Shown in pieces: positions 42,964 through 50,978 of a DNA stretch of 64,000 bases (positions are counted from its first letter, which is position 1; the number at the start of each line of letters is the position of its first letter). The notes below the pieces were generated by a model. The model worked only from the letters and a program-made list of their open reading frames with translations. It searched no databases and had not been told where the DNA came from. The stretch comes from Paenibacillus plantarum (lineage in GTDB: Bacteria; Bacillota; Bacilli; Paenibacillales; NBRC-103111), in assembly GCF_013141695.1 (NCBI RefSeq), contig NZ_WHNY01000043.1:1-64000 (forward strand), written 5' to 3'. The position numbers and the translations under genes were made by a program.

Positions 42964-44049
42964 CTATTGCGGCTTATAGGTGATCAGCATTTGATCGACC
43001 ATCATTTTGAAAATCGTCAAATCCTGCTTATAGTCTTCTGGTGTCGTCTTCAAGCTCTTATCCTGCGTAATGGATTCATGGAAAATTTCCATTTCGATGG
43101 TGTAAGGATCTTTAAACGTTGGCCGATGGACTCGCTCCTCGTAAGCTTCTCCTACTGTTTCACCTATATGTAAGGTCGTCGGCAAATGCCGGATATAAGG
43201 TGTATTGTACTGTATTTTCAACTGTTTCGTGGATCCGAACACCTCGATATGGGCATCAAAACGTCGGTTCTGATCTAGCCCCGTTTCATACGTCGCGTAG
43301 AAGCCATCGTATTCGAAGGTAGCTGCCATACTCGAGCCCCCTTGCCATTGCACAGCGGAAACGACGCGATTCGGGACACCAATAAGCTCGCGCATTGCGG
43401 AAATGTCATGTGATCCTAAACCTAGCAGCAACGAATAGGCATTATAGATCTCCTGCGGAACCTCACCAATCGCTTGCTTCATCAATCGTTGATGGATGGT
43501 TTTGCGTTCGATCGCAGCTTCAGCCGGAATGTCTGCAAAGCGATGAACGGTGCTTGTTTGATTCGTAAAAAAATGATTCATCCCAATAATGCCGCGAATA
43601 ACCGCATATTGAATGCGTCCCATGTCTCTGACATCCTGGACAGCCTGTGTAAATGCCGGTGCATAGCGGCGCATATAGCCGACCATGACCTTCACACCAT
43701 GTTCATCTCGTGCTTCTATGATGGCATCAGCTTCTTGCTGGGTCATCGTCATCGGTTTTTCAATAAATACATGTTTCTTCTGCTCGATTGCAGCAATCGC
43801 ACATGCCGCATGATACTCGTTGCTATTTAGGATAAAAACAGCATCAAGATCAGACTGCTTAACGAGTTCCAATGCATCTGTGTACTGCTGGTGAACACCA
43901 TATCGAGATCCTGCCCACTGCACTAAACGGGGAGATATATCACAGATCGCAGCTATTTCATAACATTCGCTTAGTGATTCTAGGATCGGTAAATGAATAA
44001 TTTGAGCAACCTCACCAAGCCCGATGACCCCAACTTTGAGTTTCTTCAT
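42964..44049 (-). CDS. Gfo/Idh/MocA-family oxidoreductase (paralogue of 40629-41720)
   Basis: A 361-residue oxidoreductase with VGVIGLGEVAQIIHLPILE, KKHVFIEKPMTMT and SHDISAMRELIGVP. It matches the protein of 40629-41720 along its whole length, so the pair arose by duplication on either side of the LacI gene. No LacI-type palindrome was found before its start, unlike the other two oxidoreductase genes. GGAGG precedes ATG 44049 by 12 nt. Substrate unknown. Confidence 0.9.
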   Translation of the reverse strand: MKKLKVGVIGLGEVAQIIHLPILESLSECYEIAAICDISPRLVQWAGSRYGVHQQYTDALELVKQSDLDAVFILNSNEYHAACAIAAIEQKKHVFIEKPMTMTQQEADAIIEARDEHGVKVMVGYMRRYAPAFTQAVQDVRDMGRIQYAVIRGIIGMNHFFTNQTSTVHRFADIPAEAAIERKTIHQRLMKQAIGEVPQEIYNAYSLLLGLGSHDISAMRELIGVPNRVVSAVQWQGGSSMAATFEYDGFYATYETGLDQNRRFDAHIEVFGSTKQLKIQYNTPYIRHLPTTLHIGETVGEAYEERVHRPTFKDPYTIEMEIFHESITQDKSLKTTPEDYKQDLTIFKMMVDQMLITYKPQ

Positions 44050-44392
44050 GTCAACAACTTACCTCCGATTAACATCGTAAATTGAACGCCACTTCCCCTT
44101 AGAACGAGTAGTCGATTGTGGAAGAGTGGTATCTACCTGAACAGTACGCTAGTTGAGCGTCGGTGTATATTTCAATTTGCGTCGTTTACTTCGAATCGAT
44201 GTGATATCCCCTAGCAAGAACACTGCAAAATGAGCCGAAATCTTCAATATCAGTTCTGATGTCCTATTATTGGGACGGCCCCCCTTCTTTGCGCCATGCC
44301 GAAGATACGGAACGTGGTTCCCTTTCGCAGCACCGCGATCCCATACTGGAGCGTTCACCACCTTACTCCCCAACTAAATAAGGACAAAAAAA

Positions 44393-44414
44393 TCCCTGCT
44401 ACATTGAGCAGGGA
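44393..44414 (-). terminator. Strong rho-independent terminator
   Basis: TCCCTGCT (44393-44400) pairs perfectly with AGCAGGGA (44407-44414). On the minus strand TTTTTTT follows. It is a back-up to 44847-44886 for locus C, or belongs to the decayed frame next to it. Confidence 0.85.
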
Positions 44415-44596
44415 AAGCGCTTGATGAAATGCTTCTCAGGCTTGATCACATTCATCCCGAGTTGAATCCCTTGTGTAACCGAAGAAGAATACAATCGGAA
44501 ATCCTGATAGGGCGAATAAGCTATTCGACACGAGGTAAGTCTTCCCCTTTGGCATGCCTGATACAATAAAATGTGACTGTTCCTTACGTCATCCTC

Positions 44597-44784
44597 GAAA
44601 GGGAACTAGGATGTCCTAATTACAGATAAATAGGCAAAATCACCATCGAAGGGGAACTACAATACTCTATTCTGCCGAAAAGCTCGATAAAATCACTCCA
44701 AATTGCCATTAACGCACCTAAGTTCCCCTCGGAATCGATTTCAGCCCATTTCAGCCAAATAAGGCATCTAGTTTCCCCCTGCGC
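44597..44784. repeat. Four copies of a GGGGAACTA-type repeat in two orientations
   Basis: Copies with a core near GRGGGGAACTANRATNNCYTA lie at 44597-44622 and 44649-44673 (plus) and at 44708-44736 and 44756-44784 (inverted). Copy-to-copy spacing is about 50-60 bp, and flanking words such as GGCAAAATCACC and CAAATA(A)GGC recur. It looks like a non-coding intergenic repeat family arranged head to head. Confidence 0.7.
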
Positions 44785-44846
44785 AAAGTTATTAACCCAT
44801 TTAATCACCGAAGGAAAGGGTGCCAAACTGTACGCTACATAAATAA

Positions 44847-44886
44847 AGCCGTCCTAAAGTAGAAGAATCTACTTATGGGACAGCCT
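44847..44886 (-). terminator. Terminator of locus C after the GH95 gene
   Basis: The arm AGCCGTCCTAAAGTAG (44847-44862) pairs with CTACTTATGGGACAGCCT (44869-44886) with a small internal bulge. TTATTTATG follows on the minus strand. Confidence 0.8.
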
Positions 44887-44925
44887 CATTTTCATTCGTT
44901 ATCGTGCCGGAACTATTTTATCGAC

Positions 44926-47166
44926 TTATTTGTCTGAATGAAACCCGTATAACCGCCAAGGCTTATGTCCACCGAAGTACCGCACAACCTTGTCCCTGCC
45001 TCCGACCGGACGAACATGGAAATCAGGAATCTCTTCACCTGGGTAGAGAACAGCCTCTTCACCTTTCTTCAACTCCAGTGATAGTTCATCGTGAATAACC
45101 GATTCACCAGTCACTCGCTCCTTGCCATCCACGCCGAAGATCTCCCATCGAATCCGTCCCTGCCAGCCCGTCTTGATCAGACAAGGTTCTCCCGCCAAGC
45201 TCTTCACTCTAATCCACTGCGTAGCAGCATCCTTGCGGACTGCGCTGACTAAGAACGCGCCTTCCCCTCGCAAGTCATGGAAGGCCAGTTCTGTCCACGC
45301 TTCCGGCACAGCCGGAAACACTCGCAGCTTGCCGCCCCAGCTCTGAAGCAGCATATCCTGGATCGATTCTGCACCGGCCAGCGGCGTTTCGATCACCGGT
45401 CCCGCTTCCTTGTACATCGTATTCGGCTTGATGATGAGCAGCAGCGATTGCAGGAGCCGCATCGCCTCATCTCCCCAACCAAGAACTGCGGCAATGGATG
45501 CCGCTCCGGTCATACTGAAGCCGCGTAGATCGCCTTCTTTCGCCAGCCAATGACGCAGAGAAGTTGCGATTAAAGCCCGCTCTTCCTCCGTTTCTCCGTT
45601 GATCAGATGCAGCGGGAAAATCGCCAGCAAGTGACTAAAGTGACGATGGCCGTAAGCAAGCGGCATATCACGCCCCACCATAAAGCCAGTCTCATCGACT
45701 GGCAGCGGAACCAAATGCTCCAGAATGTCTTCCCATTTCGGACTGAGCGGATCGTTAACGCTCAACCTCTTGCATATCGCAAGCAAGGTCTCACAGCCCC
45801 AGTGCAGCAAGGAAAGATCATAATGACAGTCCGGCACCGTTGTCCGCATGAATGAGCCGTACTCGGGAGATATCGTCGGAGGCAGATGCAAGCAGCCGTC
45901 CTCCCCCTCCTCCAGCAGATGGATATAATAATTCACACTCCGCTTTAAAATCGGAAATAATATTTCCTCCAACATGCCATCATCCATTGTATATCGGTAG
46001 TGCCGCCACACGTTATGACAAATCCACGTTAAATTGCCAACCTCATCCTCTACATTCGTCTCCAAGTCGAAGCTGCAGCTCCGTCCTAACCCAGCCGAAT
46101 CGTGCTGGAAACGTTCAGGCACATTGCGAGTCAGCTGGTTCCTGTTCGCATGCAACGAACGAACAAGAGATTCCCCCATTTCCAAACGATTAGCCGTATA
46201 AACTGGTGAATAACTCATCTGTACATTCATGTTAAACCAAACACCAGGCCAAGGCGTCGATGTAAGCCAAGGACCTTGATTATCAATCAAGGGTTTATCT
46301 ACTCGCGTAGCTGAAGCCAACTTATACATTTGTATCCAATAAAAGCTTTCCAATCGTCCATCCGGCAGCGAAACGAAGCTTTGCTGGTAATATCGGTGCC
46401 ACCATGCTCGGTGAGCTTGAACCCATTCTTCGAAATTCGCCGCTGAAGCCTGCGCCACCGCCTCTACGGCTTCAGCCTTTGCCGATTCACCATGCCCCCG
46501 GGCAATGGACAGCCAACAGATGCGCCGATTCGGCGAAACCTGCACGTCCTTCCAAGCGGTTACGCAGCCATCTTCGCCGGAATACCCTTGGGTACACACG
46601 CGAGTGCCATCCTCATCTTCCGTATACGCTACTTCCGTCTGCGGCACATATTGATTTAAATTCACGCCGTCTGCATTCTTCAGAACAGGATCGACTTCTG
46701 GAAAAGGGTACCACGCAAAGCGAGCGCCACTTTCTCCCTCTGTCGTCTCGATCTCTATAGCGATCACGGGATCGAGACTGTGAACGAGTGAGCGCAGCTT
46801 GACCTCTCCGCTTGTTGTCGTCAGCGTAGCTTGCAATTCAGCGTTCCACAAGTTAATGCGCATCTTTGTTGGATGATAGATCTTCCCTTCCAATTCCAGA
46901 TCCAGTTCACCAAGCTGAACGCGGGGCGGGAATCCCGGTTTGTCCGTACGGATGGCCGTGACATCCGTGCGCCCGGTCACCATGCGAAGCACATTTCGCT
47001 TACTCGCATGCTCCTCCCCATAAACCATCGTGCCGAGCAAGCCATTGCCGAGGAAAGCTCCTTCATCCCAGCTAACAGGCTTAACTACCCATTCCATATC
47101 GTTATTGGCCATGTAGGCTTCCCAATCGACCTCTAGTTTAACCGCAGAGCTGTTAACTTCTTTCAC
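44926..47166 (-). CDS. GH95-family glycosidase (alpha-L-fucosidase/galactosidase type)
   Basis: A 746-residue glycoside hydrolase of the GH95 architecture: an N-terminal beta-domain with WDEGAFLGNGLLGTMVYGEE, an (alpha/alpha)6 barrel with the NxN motif WFNMNVQMSYSP (the asparagines that position the catalytic water in characterised GH95 enzymes), LPPTISPEYGSF carrying the candidate general-acid Glu, and a C-terminal beta-domain. GH95 enzymes release alpha-1,2-L-fucose or alpha-L-galactose. There is no signal peptide, so it acts on imported oligosaccharides. It starts at GTG 47166 with AGGAGGG upstream, 15 bp after the LplC gene, and ends locus C. A loosely related GH65/GH95-clan activity cannot be excluded. 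Confidence 0.82.
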   Translation of the reverse strand: MKEVNSSAVKLEVDWEAYMANNDMEWVVKPVSWDEGAFLGNGLLGTMVYGEEHASKRNVLRMVTGRTDVTAIRTDKPGFPPRVQLGELDLELEGKIYHPTKMRINLWNAELQATLTTTSGEVKLRSLVHSLDPVIAIEIETTEGESGARFAWYPFPEVDPVLKNADGVNLNQYVPQTEVAYTEDEDGTRVCTQGYSGEDGCVTAWKDVQVSPNRRICWLSIARGHGESAKAEAVEAVAQASAANFEEWVQAHRAWWHRYYQQSFVSLPDGRLESFYWIQMYKLASATRVDKPLIDNQGPWLTSTPWPGVWFNMNVQMSYSPVYTANRLEMGESLVRSLHANRNQLTRNVPERFQHDSAGLGRSCSFDLETNVEDEVGNLTWICHNVWRHYRYTMDDGMLEEILFPILKRSVNYYIHLLEEGEDGCLHLPPTISPEYGSFMRTTVPDCHYDLSLLHWGCETLLAICKRLSVNDPLSPKWEDILEHLVPLPVDETGFMVGRDMPLAYGHRHFSHLLAIFPLHLINGETEEERALIATSLRHWLAKEGDLRGFSMTGAASIAAVLGWGDEAMRLLQSLLLIIKPNTMYKEAGPVIETPLAGAESIQDMLLQSWGGKLRVFPAVPEAWTELAFHDLRGEGAFLVSAVRKDAATQWIRVKSLAGEPCLIKTGWQGRIRWEIFGVDGKERVTGESVIHDELSLELKKGEEAVLYPGEEIPDFHVRPVGGRDKVVRYFGGHKPWRLYGFHSDK

Positions 47167-47181
47167 GCGAAGATCCCTCCT

Positions 47182-48060
47182 CTATCCTTTGACGGCTCCG
47201 ATGAGAGCACCTTTCACAAAGTATTTCTGTAAAAATGGATATACGAACAAAATCGGAACCGTCGCAACGATGATCGTCGCATACTTCAAAGTAGCGGCCA
47301 GCATGGCAGCATCGTCATCGGAAGCACCTGAATTGGCATTGGTTTCCCCTTGCAGCAAAATCCCCCGCAGCACAAGCTGCAATGGATAGAGCGAACGCTC
47401 CTGCAGGAAAATCATCGCATTAAACCAGGAATTCCAATGGCCTACGCCGTAATACAGCAGCATGACAGCGATCACGGGCATCGAGAGCGGGAGCACAATC
47501 CGAAATAGAATAACGAAGTCGTTCGCCCCATCGATTTTGGCCGATTCCTCAAGTGCATCTGGGATCGCTTCGAAAGCTGTCTTCATTAGAATCAGATTAA
47601 AGGTATTGATAGCAGTTGGAATAATAAGCGACCATAAGGAATCGATTAATCCCACACCTTTGACCGTTAAGTAAAGGGGGATCAACCCACCGCTAAAGAA
47701 CATTGTAAAAATGATAAACAGCATGAGCGGCTTGCGGTACCGCAAGCTCTTTCGCGAGAGGGCGTAAGCCCCGAACGCCGTGAGCGTAATGTTCAGCACC
47801 AAGCCCGCTAGTACGACAAACAGCGTATTGCCGTAGCCTTTTACAATCATCGGATTGCGGAATACATTCGTATAAGCATCAAGTGAGAATCCGAGAGGAC
47901 GCCATAACATACCCTTATAGCCCATCAGAGTTCCTGCGTCACTTACAGAAGCAAACAACACATAAATAAGTGGATATACGGTAAGCAGCATCATTAAAAT
48001 CAGCAGCAAAACATTGAACGTATCAAAACATATTTCTGAAAAGCTCCTCTTGTTTACCAT
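47182..48060 (-). CDS. Carbohydrate ABC transporter permease, LplC/MalG-like
   Basis: A 292-residue permease with six helices, EAA loop ESAKIDGANDFVILFRIVLPLSMP and the ending KYFVKGALIGAVKG. The start is ATG 48060, with AAAGGAG 11 nt upstream (GTG 48072 is an alternative that would overlap the ribosome site). It pairs with the LplB-like permease encoded just upstream and lies between it and the GH95 gene, tying import to cleavage. Confidence 0.93.
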   Translation of the reverse strand: MVNKRSFSEICFDTFNVLLLILMMLLTVYPLIYVLFASVSDAGTLMGYKGMLWRPLGFSLDAYTNVFRNPMIVKGYGNTLFVVLAGLVLNITLTAFGAYALSRKSLRYRKPLMLFIIFTMFFSGGLIPLYLTVKGVGLIDSLWSLIIPTAINTFNLILMKTAFEAIPDALEESAKIDGANDFVILFRIVLPLSMPVIAVMLLYYGVGHWNSWFNAMIFLQERSLYPLQLVLRGILLQGETNANSGASDDDAAMLAATLKYATIIVATVPILFVYPFLQKYFVKGALIGAVKG

Positions 48061-48076
48061 CCTCACGCACACTCCT

Positions 48077-49042
48077 TTACCACAAGCTTGTATCGTTAAA
48101 TTTGCGGCTCAGCCAGTTGGAGGAAATGAGCAGGGCAAAGTTGATGACCGAGTTAAACAAGCCCACCGCTGAACTGTAGCTATAATTGAAATCCTGCAGA
48201 CCAACGCGGTACACATAGGAAGAAATGACGTCTGCCGTCTCATAAGTGCCCGGATTGTATAGCAAAATAATTTTCTCAAACCCGACATTCATCATCTTGC
48301 CAATGTCGAGAATAAGCAAAATAATGATGATTGGCATAATCCCTGGCAGCGTGACGTGTGTCATTTGTTTCCATCGACCAGCGCCATCGATTCTGGCTGC
48401 CTCGTACTGCTCTTGATCTATTCCGGTTAAAGCCGCCAAAAAAATAATCGTTCCCCATCCGATATTTTGCCATATCCCGGAAGAAACATAGACGGTACGG
48501 AACAGACTAGGTTCAAGCAAGAACGTTGACCGTTCTCCTCCGAAGAAGGCAATGATATCGTTGATGACCCCATCACTAGTTGTAAAATCTTTCAGAATCC
48601 CACAAATAACAATCAAGGAAATAAAATGTGGCATATACGTCACGGTTTGCACAATTCTTTTAAAGAAAGCATGCCTCAATTCATTCAGTAGAAGCGCCAA
48701 AATAATAGGTGCCGGGAACCCGAACAACAGCTGGTAGAAGCTGATCAGAACCGTATTCTTAATCGTTCGCCAGAAGTAGGCTCCATTAAAGAAATTAACA
48801 AAATGCTCGAACCCGACCCAATCACTCCCCCAAATACCGATTCTTGGGGAGTAATCCTTGAAAGCAATCAGGGCGCCATACATGGGCGCATAATGAAAGA
48901 CGACATAATACAGCAGAACAGGCAGCAACATCACATATAGCAGTTTGTTTTTACGTATATCCAGCAATAGCCCGAAACGGAATACTTTCCGTTTGTCTTC
49001 AACGGCGGAAACTGGCTTCGTTTTGGAAATCATGGTGTTCAT
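48077..49042 (-). CDS. Carbohydrate ABC transporter permease, LplB/MalF-like
   Basis: A 321-residue permease with six helices, FHYAPMYGALIAFKDY near the N terminus, EAA loop EAARIDGAGRWKQMTHVTLPGI and the ending ISSNWLSRKFNDTSLW. ATG 49042 (MNTMISK) is chosen because GGAGAAGGTG lies just upstream; an in-frame ATG at 49111 would add 23 residues. It follows the binding-protein gene by 86 bp. Confidence 0.93.
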   Translation of the reverse strand: MNTMISKTKPVSAVEDKRKVFRFGLLLDIRKNKLLYVMLLPVLLYYVVFHYAPMYGALIAFKDYSPRIGIWGSDWVGFEHFVNFFNGAYFWRTIKNTVLISFYQLLFGFPAPIILALLLNELRHAFFKRIVQTVTYMPHFISLIVICGILKDFTTSDGVINDIIAFFGGERSTFLLEPSLFRTVYVSSGIWQNIGWGTIIFLAALTGIDQEQYEAARIDGAGRWKQMTHVTLPGIMPIIIILLILDIGKMMNVGFEKIILLYNPGTYETADVISSYVYRVGLQDFNYSYSSAVGLFNSVINFALLISSNWLSRKFNDTSLW

Positions 49043-49128
49043 CGCATCACCTTCTCCTGCCACGGCCCAATTCTTGCGGAAGGTCAGAACAGTCCTGTCT
49101 ACCTCCCGCAAGATGTACCGTAAACTAA

Positions 49129-50766
49129 TTATCTCTTATTGTATCGATCCAACGCTTGTTGATAAATTTGGGTTACCTTCTCGATCCCCATTTCATTAAT
49201 CCGTTTGACATACTCATCAAATTTGCTGATCGGCTCTTTGCCCATAACAAATTTAACAAACATTTCTTCTTTATAGCTCGTAATCGCTGTACTCAATTTA
49301 GCCAGTTCTTTACTTTCTTCCGTTGTTGGCGTCAAGAAAGGAGGCATCACATGCTTGACAGCGTCCGTTTGCTCCCAAATCCCGACAGCGTCATCTTGCT
49401 CTTTGTACGTATTGAAGCTCTTCCGGCTGTCACCCAAGAACGGACCGTTCGGCTTTGTATATTGGGAAACCATTTGTTGCAGGCTGAATTTCGGATCTTT
49501 GGTGATTTTATCAGTGAACGTAGGCACGCCATTGTTCATCGTATAGCTTTCGCCTTCAATACCGAAGTTGAAGAGCAATGCGCCTTTCTCGCCAAACGCA
49601 TAATCCATCCATTTGACAGCCAGCTCCGCATGTTTGGAATCCCCTGCAACAGCTTTACTTACAGCTGGGTTGTATTTAAAGTCACGTTGACCGATGAAAG
49701 CGCGTTCGCCTTTGTTCAACGTCGGGTATGGAGCAGCTACAAGCTGGTAGTTCGGGTTCGTCTTCTTACCCGTATCCATCCATTTACCAACGGCGCTAAG
49801 TAAGCCGACTGTCGCTCCAGAAGCATTGCTTAGTAATTTCGTATCCTGCGATTTGGAATCCGTATTCAATGCAAAATCCTTATCTAGCAATCCTTCCGCA
49901 TACCATTTGTTCAGCAGCGTCAGAGCATCTTTGAATTGAGGATCGATCGGTCCGAATTTCACCTTGCCTTGATCATTGATGTAGAATCGGTTGGCTGTTT
50001 TATAAGCGCCAATGAAGGCATCCTGAATATTCAATTCATTGCTGTACTGAGCGGTCAAAGCAGCGGTAGCTCCTTTTTTCTCCTTAAACGCTTTCAATAC
50101 GGTGTACCATTCATCAATCGTCGTAGGCACTTTGAGGTTCATCTCATCCAGCCAGTCTTTACGAAGCATCGGTCCACGGAAAACCAGGCCGTTGTCCGGA
50201 CGAATCATTGGAAACGCGTAGTAGGTACCGTTGTCCGTTTTAATCATTTTGTCCAGCTCTTTATCCTGTTGCAGCAGCTTCTTTAAATTTGGTGCGTTTT
50301 TATCGATCAAGTCGTTGAGAGGAAGGATGACCTTGTCGGCAATCGCCTTCTCTGGTCCACCTGGATACGCAGCTGTTCCACCGCCGCCCCAATTGTATTC
50401 AATCACATCGGGCAAATTATTCGAAGCAATCAGCAAGTTGAATTGTTCCTTCGATTGACCGTCAGCAGGATGTGTATACTTGACCTTAACGCCGGTTTCG
50501 CTCTCCAATCTCTTACCAAAAGGGGAATCGCCTATATTCGGAAATAACGTTGTCAAGTTCGGGTTAATCTGCTCCCAAGATGTTAGTGTTTCTTGCGTAG
50601 CAATTGGATATTTGCCTGCTGCCGCAGTTGGTGCTGTCGTTGTTGTAGCAGTTCCCGTTTCACTTGGTGACTTCGTTGTATCTTTGGAACATGCGGCGAA
50701 CATACTAGAAGCGACCACTACGCTTAGTGCCAGGCTTATGGATTTTCTTTTTGAACGACTGCTCAT
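49129..50766 (-). CDS. Extracellular solute-binding lipoprotein of the locus C importer (LplA-like)
   Basis: A 545-residue protein with lipobox FAAC (Cys26), a Thr/Ala-rich tether and a large binding fold containing PMLRKDWLDEMNLKVPTTID and EWYTVLKAFKEKKG. It should bind oligosaccharides released by the PL6 lyase and alginate-lyase-type enzymes. It has its own promoter region (50767-50978) that shares an 11-bp motif with the PL6 promoter region, and AGGGGG before ATG 50766. Confidence 0.92.
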   Translation of the reverse strand: MSSRSKRKSISLALSVVVASSMFAACSKDTTKSPSETGTATTTTAPTAAAGKYPIATQETLTSWEQINPNLTTLFPNIGDSPFGKRLESETGVKVKYTHPADGQSKEQFNLLIASNNLPDVIEYNWGGGGTAAYPGGPEKAIADKVILPLNDLIDKNAPNLKKLLQQDKELDKMIKTDNGTYYAFPMIRPDNGLVFRGPMLRKDWLDEMNLKVPTTIDEWYTVLKAFKEKKGATAALTAQYSNELNIQDAFIGAYKTANRFYINDQGKVKFGPIDPQFKDALTLLNKWYAEGLLDKDFALNTDSKSQDTKLLSNASGATVGLLSAVGKWMDTGKKTNPNYQLVAAPYPTLNKGERAFIGQRDFKYNPAVSKAVAGDSKHAELAVKWMDYAFGEKGALLFNFGIEGESYTMNNGVPTFTDKITKDPKFSLQQMVSQYTKPNGPFLGDSRKSFNTYKEQDDAVGIWEQTDAVKHVMPPFLTPTTEESKELAKLSTAITSYKEEMFVKFVMGKEPISKFDEYVKRINEMGIEKVTQIYQQALDRYNKR

Positions 50767-50852
50767 GTGGAATCCCCCTCATATTGTCTAGTGCGATTGA
50801 TTTCGTTGCAGCACTGTAGCTTTAGTATGGCTGGTAAAGCACCCTTTTGAAT

Positions 50853-50884
50853 ATCGTCAAAACTGCAAATCACTATTTAAAATC
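50853..50884 (-). promoter_or_regulatory. Candidate activator site shared by two locus C promoters
   Basis: ATCGTCAAAAC (50853-50863) and AAAATC (50879-50884) recur at 59654-59664 and 59679-59684, about 90-110 bp before the binding-protein and PL6 starts respectively. On the minus strand the core reads GTTTTGACGAT. It is a likely site for the Cache-AraC regulator encoded between the two genes. Confidence 0.6.
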
Positions 50885-50978
50885 CGTAGAAAGCAATCAT
50901 CAGAATCCAAAATCACTATGCAAAAAATGAAAAGTCGCGCAAGCAAGCTTGTACGACTCCATGTCAAACGGTTACGTA

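Larger units (their letters stand above)
44050..44925. other. Gene-free stretch with repeats, terminators and decayed frames
   Basis: No intact gene was found in these 876 bp. A 74-codon minus frame (44149-44373) with RHGAKKGGRP and SKRRKLKYTP could be a decayed basic protein, perhaps a transposase tail, but no family is assignable. A second open minus frame without a start (about 44412-44560) ends in VIKPEKHFIKRFPCSM. Repeats occupy 44597-44784, and two minus-strand terminators lie at 44393-44414 and 44847-44886. Confidence 0.55.

Noticed and set aside
44404..44424. Catabolite-responsive-element-like GGAAAGCGCTTGAT
   Set aside because: It lacks the outer TG/CA of the cre consensus and lies downstream of genes next to a terminator, not in a promoter.
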